Positions 31,577 through 41,300 of a stretch of 64,000 bases of DNA are shown piece by piece. A model generated the notes under the pieces. It was given only the letters and a program-made list of their open reading frames with translations, was not told the origin of the DNA and did not search any database. The stretch covers positions 82,875 to 146,874 of the forward strand of contig NZ_FMCW01000021.1 in assembly GCF_900091595.1 (NCBI RefSeq). The letters run 5' to 3'. The DNA is from Micromonospora haikouensis. GTDB taxonomy: Bacteria > Actinomycetota > Actinomycetes > Mycobacteriales > Micromonosporaceae. How positions within the stretch are numbered: the first letter of the stretch is position 1; each line of letters starts with the position of its first letter. The position numbers were made by a program, and so were the translations under genes.

Positions 31577-32097
31577 CGCCGCACCGCCTCGGCCAGCTCG
31601 TCCAGCCGGGCCGCCGTCAGCTCCAGCCAGCGCAGGTCGGCCTCGAGGTGGAACAGGGCGTGGTCGCAGATGAGCCGCTCGGCCAGGTCGCCGGAGTCCC
31701 GACGCCGGGTCAGCTCGCGCATCAGCCGCAGATGCTCGGCGCGCTGCGTGTCGAGCAGGTCGGCGGCGGAGCGGCCGGTGAGCAGCGCCAGCACCACCTT
31801 GGTGTAGAGGACGCTGTGCAGGTACGGCTCGGGCTTCTCCGGCTGGGACAGCCAGCGCCGCACGTCGGTCACCCCGGCCTCGGTGATGGCGTAACGCTTG
31901 CGGTCGGGGCCCTCGCCGGCCTCGACCGAGTCCACCTCGACGAGGCCGTTGCGCAGCAGCCGGGACAGGGTGGCGTAGACCTGGCCGAAGTGCAGCGGGC
32001 GGGCCTGGCCGAAGCGCTCGTCGTAGGCGCGTTTCAGGTCGTAGCCGTGGCGGGGGGTGGACTCCAGGAGCCCGAGGAAGGTCTGACCGATCGACAT
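31573..32097 (-). CDS. PadR-family transcriptional repressor
   Basis: This 174-aa protein has the PadR winged helix (LLESTPRHGYDLKRAYDERF, LHFGQVYATLSRLLRNGLV, RKRYAITEAG) and a C-terminal helical dimer domain (PadR_C: PYLHSVLYTKVVLALLTGRS). PadR proteins repress neighbouring exporter genes and are relieved by drug or phenolic ligands. It leads the ABC exporter operon. ATG at 32097 is chosen; the -10 TATAGT lies 7 nt upstream, so the mRNA is probably leaderless. Confidence 0.92.
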   Translation of the reverse strand: MSIGQTFLGLLESTPRHGYDLKRAYDERFGQARPLHFGQVYATLSRLLRNGLVEVDSVEAGEGPDRKRYAITEAGVTDVRRWLSQPEKPEPYLHSVLYTKVVLALLTGRSAADLLDTQRAEHLRLMRELTRRRDSGDLAERLICDHALFHLEADLRWLELTAARLDELAEAVRR

Positions 32098-32104
32098 GGC
32101 CGCG

Positions 32105-32131
32105 ACTATACACACCATGTATACGCATGGT
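32105..32131. promoter_or_regulatory. PadR promoter/operator
   Basis: Minus-strand -10 TATAGT (32105-32110) is followed upstream by the dyad ACCATG-TATACG-CATGGT (32114-32131). This ATG/CAT-containing dyad resembles PadR operators and overlaps the promoter spacer, so PadR probably represses its own operon. Confidence 0.6.
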
Positions 32132-32200
32132 GGATACGCAGGTCGGAAGAGGGGCCCTCCCCGTCGGGGAGGGCCCCGCAGCGTACGCGTGGCGGAAGCG

Positions 32201-33412
32201 TCAGCCAGCGTCGAGCACCGGAGGGACTCCCGGGTCGCCGTCCCGCCAGACCATGTCGTCCTCCGTCAGCCAGGTCAGCCGCTCGTCGGACTCGTCGTCG
32301 TCGGCCCGCCCGCGCCCGCCGAGCACGCCCGCCCGGCCGCCCCCGGTGCCGTTCGCGCCCACCCGGCCCACGCCCGTGGCGGCCCGGTGCTCGGCCCCCG
32401 CCAGGCCACCCGCCGGCCGGGCCGCCACCGTCGCGCCCGTGCGGGCCGACCCGGCCAGGGAGCCGGTGCCGCCGCCGAGCACGCCGACCGGCGCCCCGGC
32501 GGGCGCGCCGAAGAGCAGCCCCGCCCCGGCCCCGGCCGACGCGGCGGCCGTCACGCCGCCCGCCGTGCCCACCGGGCCAGCCGGCACGCCGCCGCCGAGC
32601 GGCGCAGCGCCGGCCAGGGACGTGCCGGTGTCGAGGTCGGTGCCGCCGGCCCCGGCCGTGCCGCCCGGCGACGTCGACCCGTCGTCGTTCCCGCCCGTCG
32701 TCCCGGTGTTCGGCCCGTCCGTCAGGTTGCCCGGGGCGTCCACCGTCGCGTGACCCGTGGTCGGGTTGCCGAAGCCGCCGCCCGGCGCGCTCCTCGGGGC
32801 GTGGGCCCCGGGACCGGCCGTCGGCGTCGACGTGCTGGTGCTCGGGTCGTACGGCAGGTCGCCGTCCGGCGGCGGCGGGTCGACCAGCCGGCCGTACGCC
32901 GACAGGTCGTAGCCGGCGGCCAGCTCGGCGACCACCTGGACCATCCGCCGGTGCGCCTTCTCCTGCTCGGCCTTGTCCTGCCCGTGCCCGAGGAAGCCGC
33001 CGACGATCGCGCCCGGCAGGCCACCGGTGAGGCCGCCCGTGATCGCCCCGGAGACCGTCTTGTCGTGGTCGTCGGTCTCGGCCGGGCTCTCCGCCTGCTT
33101 CTGCGCGGCGCGCAGGTCGGTGGCCATCAGCGTCAGCCCCTGCCGCACGTCGGCCATCCCCTCGGTGAGGGTCGTCGAGTAGTCGACGATCAGCGACACC
33201 CGCCGCTGGAACTCCCGGCCGGCGTCGCCCGTCCAGCCGTTGGCCAGCTTCTCCAGGTCGGCGCGCAGGTCGCGGGCGAGGTCGTCGAGGGTGCCCTTCA
33301 TGGAGCTCCAGCTGCTGGCGAGACCGTCGATCTGCTCGGGGTCGCCGGCCCGCACGGCGTCGTAGAGCCGCTCGTGGCTGACGTTCTCGTAGCGCGCCGT
33401 GTATTCAGACAC
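32201..33412 (-). CDS. WXG-domain protein of the type VII secretion locus, with glycine zipper and conserved tail
   Basis: This 403-aa protein starts with a helical domain carrying WTG (residues 60-62) as in WXG100 proteins (LEKLANGWTGDAGREFQRRV). A glycine-zipper segment (about 121-142: SGAITGGLTGGLPGAIVGGF) may insert in a membrane. A long Gly/Pro/Thr-rich disordered region follows, then a C-terminal tail LTWLTEDDMVWRDGD. The tail recurs in the protein at 46887-48200. GTG at 33412 overlaps the preceding gene's stop. It is probably a T7SS substrate or secretion-associated protein; its function is unknown. Confidence 0.75.
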   Translation of the reverse strand: MSEYTARYENVSHERLYDAVRAGDPEQIDGLASSWSSMKGTLDDLARDLRADLEKLANGWTGDAGREFQRRVSLIVDYSTTLTEGMADVRQGLTLMATDLRAAQKQAESPAETDDHDKTVSGAITGGLTGGLPGAIVGGFLGHGQDKAEQEKAHRRMVQVVAELAAGYDLSAYGRLVDPPPPDGDLPYDPSTSTSTPTAGPGAHAPRSAPGGGFGNPTTGHATVDAPGNLTDGPNTGTTGGNDDGSTSPGGTAGAGGTDLDTGTSLAGAAPLGGGVPAGPVGTAGGVTAAASAGAGAGLLFGAPAGAPVGVLGGGTGSLAGSARTGATVAARPAGGLAGAEHRAATGVGRVGANGTGGGRAGVLGGRGRADDDESDERLTWLTEDDMVWRDGDPGVPPVLDAG

Positions 33413-33773
33413 GAGGGTCGTCCCTCCCGTTCAGCGCGTCGTTGACCCCGGTCAGCGCGGCGGCGATGTCGGCGGCGTTGGCCGCGTTGCGCGCCTCCGT
33501 GGTCCGGTAGTTGGTCAGGATCGTGCCGGTCGCGCTCTGCGCCGCCTGCACCGCGTCGCGCAGCCGCTCGACCCGCTGCGCGTAGCTCGTCTGCAGGGCC
33601 GAGTAGCGGCGGGCGTTGCTGGTCGCGTCGGCGAACGTGCCCAGATCCGGCGGCCGGCACTGCAACTCGGTGGTGAGCTTCCTGAGCACGGCCTCGGCCT
33701 CGGCGAGCCGCGCGGCCAACCGTCGCTGGAAGTCCTCCAGGGACAGTACGTCGACTGTCGTGCGCCCGGTCAT
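33405..33773 (-). CDS. Small helical ESX-associated protein, WXG100-like without WXG
   Basis: At 122 aa it is nearly all alpha-helix (FQRRLAARLAEAEAVLRKLT; SYAQRVERLRDAVQAAQSAT) and has the size and position of WXG100/Esp-like partner proteins, but lacks a WXG turn. It overlaps the next gene by 8 nt, and that gene encodes a large WXG-domain protein, so the two may form a helical heterodimer. ATG at 33773 with GGGGA upstream. Confidence 0.65.
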   Translation of the reverse strand: MTGRTTVDVLSLEDFQRRLAARLAEAEAVLRKLTTELQCRPPDLGTFADATSNARRYSALQTSYAQRVERLRDAVQAAQSATGTILTNYRTTEARNAANAADIAAALTGVNDALNGRDDPRV

Positions 33774-33860
33774 GGCATTCCCCGTACGTCGTCGATAACC
33801 GTTGGCGAGGATCAGGTTAGTGGACGGCGACCAGACCGGGCGACCCGTGACGACGCCCCA

Positions 33861-33923
33861 CGGCAGCGGCTGCGTGCCCGTGCGGCAGCGCCGACGTGCC
33901 CGGCGGCAGCGGCTACGTGCCCG
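33861..33923. repeat. Three imperfect ~20-bp repeats at the 3' end of eccB
   Basis: CGGCAGCGGCTGCGTGCCCG (33861-33880), a diverged copy (33883-33902) and CGGCAGCGGCTACGTGCCCG (33904-33923) follow each other. The last overlaps the final codons and stop of eccB, as if the gene end had been duplicated. Confidence 0.55.
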
Positions 33924-35325
33924 GGGCGAAGTAGGCGAGCGCGTCCTGGCGTTCCAGGGCGGGACCCGTCGGGATGAGGGCCAGCAGTGACGCGGGCACC
34001 GCCAGCGGCTGCACCCCGCCGTAGCCGAGGGCGGTCAGCGCGTCGCCCGACCGGGTGCCCAGCGGGTGGCGTACCCCCTGGGCGGTGACCAGGTAGACCG
34101 TCGAGCCCGGCGCACCCGCGCCGCCCTCCCCGGCGCCCGGCGCGGCCTGGACCAGCACGCCCCTGCCGCCCGGCAGCAGCACCTGCTCGGCGGTGCGGAC
34201 CGCGTCGCGGGCCCCCTGCCGGACCGGGGTCGCGGCCGGGCCGGTCAGCTCGGTCGGCACCCGGTCGAAGACCTCCAGGGTGGTGGTGGGCGGCGCGTCG
34301 GCCGCCGACCTGCGGTAGGTGGCGCAGAGCACCGTCCGGCCCGCCTGCACCGGGTGCAGCGTCGGCAGGGTGCGCGGCGTGCCCTCCGGCTCCACCCGCT
34401 GCCGGGTCAGCAGCCGGCCGGCCTCGTCCGGGGTGATGTCGGTGATCCGGCCGCCGTCGCGCAACAACAGCAGGGCGCTGACCTCGCCGATCGACGCCAG
34501 CCCCTCCCGGGTCAGCACGTAGTGCTGACCGGCGGCCCGGAACACGTCGCCGACCCGGGCCGGCCCGTCGCCCACGGCCTGCCGGCCGGTCTCGCCGTCG
34601 CCGGGCAGCTGCGGCTCGCGGAGCACCGGCCCCGCCGGCACGGCGTTGAGCAGCTGCTCGCCGACCGTGAGCGTGGTGGCCCCGGCCATCCGCAGCGCGG
34701 CGGTCGCCGGGTCCCCGCCGGCGATCCGCAGCCGGGCGTCGCCGGTGAGCAGGTAGCGCCGGCCGTCCACGGTGGCCAGCACCGCGCGGTCGCCCAGCGG
34801 CGTGCCGCCGGCGAGCGGCCGGTCGATCACCACGTGCGTGGTCGACCGGTCGGGAGCGGCCGGGTCCGGCACGTCGCAGACCGACCAGGGCAGACCGACC
34901 AGCGCCTTCCGGTCGGGCAGCGCGTCCGGCGCGCCGACGATCCCGATGGTGCGCCCGCGCGGCCGGTCCGCGATGGATGCCCGCGACATGGTCCGCACCG
35001 TCGGGTCCGCCTCGTCGAGGACGAGCCGGGCCGAGGCGTAGTTCAGGGTCGGGTGCAGCAGGCCGTCCACGTAGACGTACGTCGCGCCGGTCTCCCGCTC
35101 GATCACCAGCGTGTTCGCCTCCAGCGGCGCGGCGTTGCCGGTGAGCTGGCCGTATGCGCCGACGCCGCCGAGCACCACCGCCGCGGCGACCACGCTGCCG
35201 ACCACGGCCAGCCCGAGCCGCCGCATCGGCAGGTTCGTCGTCTCGGGGTCGCCGGAGAGCAGCGCGGAGACGATCCGGCGGGTGACGAAGCGGTACGCCT
35301 GCACCTGGTCGCGGCGGGTCCGCAT
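33913..35325 (-). CDS. eccB: Type VII secretion protein EccB
   Basis: This 470-aa EccB begins MRTRRDQVQAYRFVTRRIVS, the conserved N-terminal cytoplasmic motif, followed by one membrane helix (about 38-62: LGLAVVGSVVAAAVVLGGVG). The large extracytoplasmic domain of repeated R-type modules follows, with VCDVPDPAAP and a conserved C-terminal cysteine-containing core. EccB belongs to the core membrane complex with EccC, EccD and EccE. ATG at 35325 with GGAGGTAGCTC upstream. It is transcribed away from eccE. Confidence 0.95.
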   Translation of the reverse strand: MRTRRDQVQAYRFVTRRIVSALLSGDPETTNLPMRRLGLAVVGSVVAAAVVLGGVGAYGQLTGNAAPLEANTLVIERETGATYVYVDGLLHPTLNYASARLVLDEADPTVRTMSRASIADRPRGRTIGIVGAPDALPDRKALVGLPWSVCDVPDPAAPDRSTTHVVIDRPLAGGTPLGDRAVLATVDGRRYLLTGDARLRIAGGDPATAALRMAGATTLTVGEQLLNAVPAGPVLREPQLPGDGETGRQAVGDGPARVGDVFRAAGQHYVLTREGLASIGEVSALLLLRDGGRITDITPDEAGRLLTRQRVEPEGTPRTLPTLHPVQAGRTVLCATYRRSAADAPPTTTLEVFDRVPTELTGPAATPVRQGARDAVRTAEQVLLPGGRGVLVQAAPGAGEGGAGAPGSTVYLVTAQGVRHPLGTRSGDALTALGYGGVQPLAVPASLLALIPTGPALERQDALAYFAPGT

Positions 35326-35419
35326 GAGCTACCTCCGGCGGCGGGTCGGGCCGCGACGATCGAGCCCGACGACGGGGTGGGCCGTGGCGATCAGGTCCGA
35401 GCGCCGCCACGGGCTTCCC

Positions 35420-35425
35420 TACGAT
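35420..35425 (+). promoter_or_regulatory. Probable -10 element (TACGAT) for eccE
   Basis: TACGAT lies 86 bp before eccE in the divergent eccB-eccE gap. The same hexamer occurs twice upstream of eccC, hinting at shared sigma-factor use. No -35 was clear. Confidence 0.35.
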
Positions 35426-35510
35426 AAGGGGCCGCCGTCCACGCGGGGCGGGGGCCGCCGCCCGCCGGGCCGCCCGCCAGGAGAGCCGCTGTCGAGAAGG
35501 GACGCCACCG

Positions 35511-36704
35511 ATGACGCAGGTCCAGGCGCCACCCGGTCGTACGGCCGCCGGCCCGGCCGACCCGCCCGCGCGGCCCGCCCCGCCCGACCGCGCGGTGGTC
35601 CCCGCCGACCGGCGCAGCCGGGGCCGGCTCGGCCCGGTCGTCGTCGGCCAGCTCGTCGTGGCGGAGCTGGCCGCGCTGGCCGGCTACGCCGTGCTCGGCG
35701 GACCCCCGTGGCTGGTCGGCGTCGTCGGGGTCGGCGCGGTGGCGGCCGTCGCCGCCGCCTTCGCCCGCCGGGGCGGCCGCTGGTGGTACGAGGACCTGCT
35801 GCTGCGCCGCCGGCTGCGGCTGCGCCGGGAGGAGGCGCGGGCGGCGGCGGGCGGCGACACGGGCGAGGCGCGGCTGGCCGTCGTCGCCCCCGAGCTGACC
35901 ATGATCGAGCTGACCGAGCGCGGCACCCGCCTCGGCGTCGGCCAGGACGTCCGGGGCTGGTTCGCCGCCGTGGCGCTGGACCCGCCGCCCGGCGCTCCCG
36001 CCGGCTCGGTCGACGCGGCGGTGGTGGACCGGGCGCTGGCCGTGCTCACCGAGTTCACCGCGCCGGTGTCGCTGGCCCAGGTCGTCTCGCACACCCTCGT
36101 CTGGTACCCGACGCCGGGCGCGCCCCCGGCCGCCCACCGCACCGTCTGGGTGGCCGTACGGCTGTCCGTGCGCGACGCCCGCGCCGAGGCGGTGACCCGG
36201 GGCGGCGGGACGCTCGGCGTGCACCGCACCGTCGCCGCCGCGGTCGGCCGGCTCGGCAAGGCGCTGCACGCCGCCGGCCTGCGCCACCGGGTCCTGGGCC
36301 GGGACGAGCTGCGCGCCGCGCTGGTCTCCGGGGCCGGCCTGGACCTGACGCCCGAGCCGCAGGCGGAGACCTGGACCGGGCTGCGCGGCGGCGGCTGGAC
36401 CCAGCGCTGCCTGGCCCTGCGCGCCCGCGCCGGCACCACCTGGGGGCCGCTGGTGGACGCCGTCACCGCCACCTCCGCGCCGTCGCACACGTTCGCGGCC
36501 GTGGCCCGCCCCGGCGACCGGCCCGGCCCGCCGCTGCTGCGCGTCGCCGCCCCGGCCGACCACGTCGAGGCACTGGTCACGGTGGTCCGGGACGTCGCCC
36601 GCCGGGCGGGCACGCCGGCCCGGCCGCTGGACGGCGAGCACGGCCCCGCCGCCTGGGCCGCCGCCCCGACGGCCCGCCGCGTCGTCGACCACCGACCCGG
36701 CTGA
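35511..36704 (+). CDS. eccE: Type VII secretion protein EccE
   Basis: This 397-aa protein has two adjacent membrane helices near residues 45-85 (VVVGQLVVAELAALAGYAVL; WLVGVVGVGAVAAVAAAFAR) and then the EccE cytoplasmic/peripheral domain, with WYPTPGAPPAAHRTVWVAVR and the conserved RCLALRARAG...VDAVTATSAPSHTFA region. EccE occupies the edge of the ESX membrane complex. ATG at 35511 after CGAGAAGGGAC. It is flanked by eccB (divergent) and eccD (convergent). Confidence 0.9.
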   Translation: MTQVQAPPGRTAAGPADPPARPAPPDRAVVPADRRSRGRLGPVVVGQLVVAELAALAGYAVLGGPPWLVGVVGVGAVAAVAAAFARRGGRWWYEDLLLRRRLRLRREEARAAAGGDTGEARLAVVAPELTMIELTERGTRLGVGQDVRGWFAAVALDPPPGAPAGSVDAAVVDRALAVLTEFTAPVSLAQVVSHTLVWYPTPGAPPAAHRTVWVAVRLSVRDARAEAVTRGGGTLGVHRTVAAAVGRLGKALHAAGLRHRVLGRDELRAALVSGAGLDLTPEPQAETWTGLRGGGWTQRCLALRARAGTTWGPLVDAVTATSAPSHTFAAVARPGDRPGPPLLRVAAPADHVEALVTVVRDVARRAGTPARPLDGEHGPAAWAAAPTARRVVDHRPG

Positions 36705-36724
36705 GCCCTCCCCGCAGGGGCGGG

Positions 36725-38122
36725 TCAGGGGCGGAGGTTGACGATCCAGCCGTAGAGGCCGCAGACCCAGACCGCGAGGGGCACCAGGGAGATGATCAGC
36801 AGGACCTCGACGATGTCCAGCAGCCGCCCCCAGACCGGCGAGATCCGCTTGCCCGCGACGGTCAGCCCGTAGATCAGGCTGACCACGGCCGCCACCACCA
36901 GCCCGCCGAGGACCACGCCGAGCCGGACGGCCGCCCCGCCCGCGGCGAACGTGGCCGCCGCCGTGAGGCCCAGCCCGAGGCCCCCGGCCAGCAGCACCGG
37001 CACGCGTTGGGCGCGGCCGAGGAACGGCCGGGCGCGCAGCAGCGACAGCAGGGCCAGCACCAGGCAGAGCAGCACCGCCGGCAGCCGGCCGTCGAGGGCG
37101 AGCACGACCTCCCCGCCCAGCACCAGCAGGGCGACCGTCCACAGCAGGCCGGTGAGGAACTCGTCGGCCCGCTCGCTGCGCCGCAGCACGCCGCGGCCGT
37201 CGACGGTCTCCGTGTCGGTCTTGAGGTCGTCGGGGCCGGTCGGGATGGACGGCACGGGCAGCCGGGCCAGCCGGTACGCCGCCATCGGCAGCGCCGGCAG
37301 GGTGGCGAACGCGACCGTGGCGACCACCGCGGCGGCGGCCGGCGCGTCCACCGAGAACGCCAGGCTCACCACCGCGCCGAAGCCGACCGCCCCGCCGACG
37401 GCGACCGCGCCGAAGAACAGCGGCAGCCGGTCGCCGACCGCCAGCGCGGCGACCGCGCCGAACACCACCACGGCGGTCGCGGCGAGCAGCACGTGCGGGC
37501 CGGCCAGCTCGCCCAGGCCCCGGTCGCCGGCCAGCACCAGCAGGCCGCCGACGGCGGCGTGGCCGAGGCCGACCAGGGCGAGCACCGCGCCGGTGCGGCT
37601 GTCGCCGGCCGCCCGGGACAGCACGGCCGCGCCGACCAGCAGGGCGACCGCCACCAGCAGGGCGGCGATAGCCCCGGGCAGCTGCGGCGGGCCCGTGAAC
37701 AGCGCCGCCAGCGCGCCGGCCGACAGCGCCGCCGCCGCGAACAGCACCGCGAACGAGCGGCTCGTGCTCACCTGCCAGCTGCCGGGGCGCTGGTTCGTCG
37801 CCGTGGCCACCGCGTCCACCACGTCGTCGAAGACGATCTCCGGGGCCGCCGCCGCGCGGGGGTTGAAGTAGAGCACCTCGCCGTCGCGGACGCCGAGCTG
37901 CGCGGCCGTACGCCCACCGTCGAGCGGCTGTCCGCCGAGCCGGGCCAGGCTCCAGCCGCCGTGCCGCACCCCCTCGTCGGCGAGGTCCTCACCCGCGTAC
38001 CGCAGCAGCGTCGGCAGCAGGTCCGCCAGCGGCACGTCGGCGGGGAGGGCGAGGTCCATCCTGGTCCGGGGCGCCACGATGGTGACCCGGCTCAGGCCGC
38101 CGGTCGCCGTCCTCGTCGCCAC
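36725..38122 (-). CDS. eccD: Type VII secretion integral membrane protein EccD
   Basis: This 465-aa protein has an N-terminal ubiquitin-like YukD domain (residues about 10-90: SRVTIVAPRTRMDLALPADV, LGVRDGEVLYFNP), then a linker and eleven membrane helices. EccD forms the central dimeric scaffold of the ESX membrane channel. ATG at 38122, with GAGGCCAC upstream. It is divergent from eccC, with two TACGAT hexamers in between. Confidence 0.95.
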   Translation of the reverse strand: MATRTATGGLSRVTIVAPRTRMDLALPADVPLADLLPTLLRYAGEDLADEGVRHGGWSLARLGGQPLDGGRTAAQLGVRDGEVLYFNPRAAAAPEIVFDDVVDAVATATNQRPGSWQVSTSRSFAVLFAAAALSAGALAALFTGPPQLPGAIAALLVAVALLVGAAVLSRAAGDSRTGAVLALVGLGHAAVGGLLVLAGDRGLGELAGPHVLLAATAVVVFGAVAALAVGDRLPLFFGAVAVGGAVGFGAVVSLAFSVDAPAAAAVVATVAFATLPALPMAAYRLARLPVPSIPTGPDDLKTDTETVDGRGVLRRSERADEFLTGLLWTVALLVLGGEVVLALDGRLPAVLLCLVLALLSLLRARPFLGRAQRVPVLLAGGLGLGLTAAATFAAGGAAVRLGVVLGGLVVAAVVSLIYGLTVAGKRISPVWGRLLDIVEVLLIISLVPLAVWVCGLYGWIVNLRP

Positions 38123-38203
38123 TGTGGCCTCCTCGCGTTCGCCTGCGCTCTACCCGCCCGGGCCGCCGCCGAAGTGGGTCCCCGACGCCCACGGGAGATT
38201 ACC

Positions 38204-38225
38204 TACGATGGCCCCTACGTACGAT
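38204..38225 (+). promoter_or_regulatory. Tandem -10-like hexamers (TACGAT) upstream of eccC
   Basis: TACGAT at 38204-38209 and 38220-38225, 16 bp apart, lie in the divergent eccD-eccC gap about 100-120 bp before eccC. They may be two alternative -10 elements. Confidence 0.35.
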
Positions 38226-38323
38226 GCCCACCCGACGGCCCGCGCCCGGTCGTCGCGCCACCCCGGCCGCACGTCACGCCGCGCCGGCCGGCGTCCGGGC
38301 CGCTTCTGGGGGAGGAGAACGCC

Positions 38324-41300
38324 GTGAGCACCGTCGTGTTCCGTCGGCTTCCGCGTCAACCGGGGCCGGCCCTGCCGCGCGGCGAGGTGCTGCTGGAGTC
38401 CCCGCCGGAGCTGCCCGAGCCGACCCCCCGGGGCATGGGCCAGCTCCTGATGATCCTGCCGATGGTCTGCGGCGTCGGCGCGATGGCCTTCCTCTACGCC
38501 GGCCGGGGCGGCGGCATGATGACGTACGTCGCGGGTGGGCTCTTCGGGGTCTCCATGCTCGGCATGGCGATCGGCTCGCTGAGCAACGGCGGCAACGACA
38601 AAGCCGAGCTGAACGCCGAGCGCCGCGACTACATGCGCTACCTGGCCCAGATGCGCAAGCGCACCCGGCGCGCGGCCGAGCAGCAGCGGGCCGCCATGAC
38701 CTGGCGGCACCCGGAGCCCGACGCGCTCTGGTCGATCGCCGCGTCGCGCCGGCTGTGGGAACGCCGGGTCACCGAGGACGACTTCGGCGAGGCGCGGATC
38801 GCCGTCGGCCCGCAGCGGCTGGCGGTGGAGATCGTGCCGCCGGAGACGAAGCCGGTGGAGGACCTGGAGCCGATGAGCGCGATCGCGCTGCGCCGGTTCG
38901 TCCGCGCCCACTCCACGGTGCCGGACCTGCCCACCGCGCTGTCGGTGCGGGCGTTCTCGCGGGTGGTGCTGCGCGGCGAGCGGGAGCCGGTGCTCGACCT
39001 GGCCCGGGCCACGATCGGTCAGCTCGCCACCTTCCATGCCCCGGACGACCTGGTCGTCGTCGTGGTCGCCGCCGACGACCGGCAGCCGGCCTGGAACTGG
39101 GTGAAGTGGCTGCCGCACGCCCAGCACCCCGGCCGCACCGACGCCGCCGGGGCCCGCCGCCTCGTCTTCGCCACCCTCGCCGAGGCCGAGGAGTCCCTCG
39201 CCGACGAGCTGGCCGGCCGGGCCCGGTTCAGCCCGGACGCCAAGCCGCTGACCACCGCGCCGCACCTGGTGGTGGTCGTCGACGGCGGCGAGGTCGCCGC
39301 CACCTGCCAGCTCACCGGGCCGAGCCTGCTCGGCACCACCGTCGTCGACCTCTCCGGGGCCGTCCCCCGCGACGCCGGCCGCTGGCTGCTCTGCCTCGAC
39401 GTCGGCGACGGCACCGCCGTCGACCTGGTCCGGGGGGCCACCACCACCCGGCTGGGCCGCCCCGACCGGCTCACCGCCGCCGCGGCCGAGGGGCTGGCTC
39501 GGCAGCTCGCCCCCTACCGCCTCTCCCAGCAGCAGGCCGGCGCGGAGGAGCCGCTGGCCCGCAGCACCGAGCTGCCGGACCTGCTCGGCGTCGGCGACGC
39601 CGCCGCCGTCGACGTGCGGCAGACGTGGCGGCCACGCAGCCACCGCGACCGGCTGCGCATCCCGCTCGGCGTCGGCCCCGACGGCAACGTCGTCGAGCTG
39701 GACTTCAAGGAGTCCGCCCACGAGGGCATGGGCCCGCACGGCCTGGTCATCGGCGCGACCGGCTCCGGCAAGAGCGAACTGCTGCGTACGGTGGTCGCCG
39801 CCCTCGCGGTCACCCACGCCTCGGAGGAGCTGAACTTCGTCCTGGTCGACTTCAAGGGCGGCGCGACGTTCGCCTCCCTGGACGCGCTGCCGCACACCAG
39901 CGCGGTGATCACCAACCTTTCCGACGAGCTGCCGCTGGTCGACCGGATGCGCGACGCCCTGGCCGGCGAGATGAACCGCCGCCAGGAGGTGCTGCGGGCC
40001 GCCGGCAACTACGTCTCCCGCTACGAGTACGAGAAGGCGCGGGCCGCCGGCGAGGCGCTGGAGCCGATGCCGAGCCTGCTCATCATCTGCGACGAGTTCA
40101 GCGAGCTGCTCGCCGCGAAGCCCGACTTCATCGACCTGTTCGTGATGATCGGCCGGCTGGGCCGGTCGCTGGGCGTGCACCTGCTGCTGGCCAGCCAGCG
40201 GCTGGAGGAGGGCAAGCTGCGCGGCCTCGACACGCACCTGTCGTACCGGATCGGCCTGCGCACCTTCTCGGCGGTGGAGAGCCGGATCGTGCTCGGCGTG
40301 CCCGACGCGTACGAGCTGCCCAGCGCCCCCGGCCATGGCTACCTCAAGACCGACACCGCCACCATGCTGCGGTTCCGCGCCGCGTACGTGTCCGGCCCGT
40401 ACCGGGCCCCGGGCGAGCAGGCGCGTTCGGCGCAGGCGCTGGTGCGCCGCCGCATCGTGCCGTACGGCACGGAGTTCGTGCCGGCGCCCGCCCCGGACCT
40501 GACGGCGGAGCCGGTGGCCGAGCCGGAGCAGCCGGCCGAGGGCAAGGCCGTGGCGATGCTCGACGTGCTGATCGGTCGGCTCGCCGGCCAGGGTCGCCCC
40601 GCCCACCAGGTGTGGCTGCCGCCGCTGTCGGAGCCGCCGAGCCTTGCGGACCTGCTCGGCCAGCTCGCCGTCGACCCGACGTACGGCCTGACCACCGCCG
40701 GCTGGGCGGGCCGGGGCCGGCTCACCGTCCCGGTCGGGGTGGTCGACCGCCCGTACGATCAGCGGCGCGACCCGATGATGGTGGAGCTGGCCGGCGCGGG
40801 CGGCAACGTGGTGATCGTCGGCGCGTCGCTGTCCGGCAAGAGCACCCTGCTGCGGTCGCTGCTCGCCTCGCTGGCGCTCACCCACACCCCGCGCGAGGCG
40901 CAGTTCTTCTGCCTCGACTTCGGCGGCGGGGCGCTGCGCAGCCTGGACGGGCTGCCGCACACGGCGGGGGTGGCCGGCCGGCGGGACACCGAGGCGGTCC
41001 GCCGCACGGTCGCCGAGGTGGTCGGGATCATCGACGAGCGGGAGCAGCGGTTCGCCCAGCACGGCATCGACTCGGTGGCCGCGTACCGGCGTCGTCGGGC
41101 GGCCGGCGAGTTCGCCGACGACCCGTTCGGCGACGTGTTGCTCGTGGTGGACGGCTGGAACACGCTGCGCCAGGAGTACGAGGAGCTGGAGCAGACGATC
41201 ACCAACCTGGCCAACCGGGGGCTGGGCTTCGGCATCCACGTGGTGATCACGGCGGTGCGCTGGGCGGAGATCCGGATCAACCTGCGCGACCTGCTCGGCA

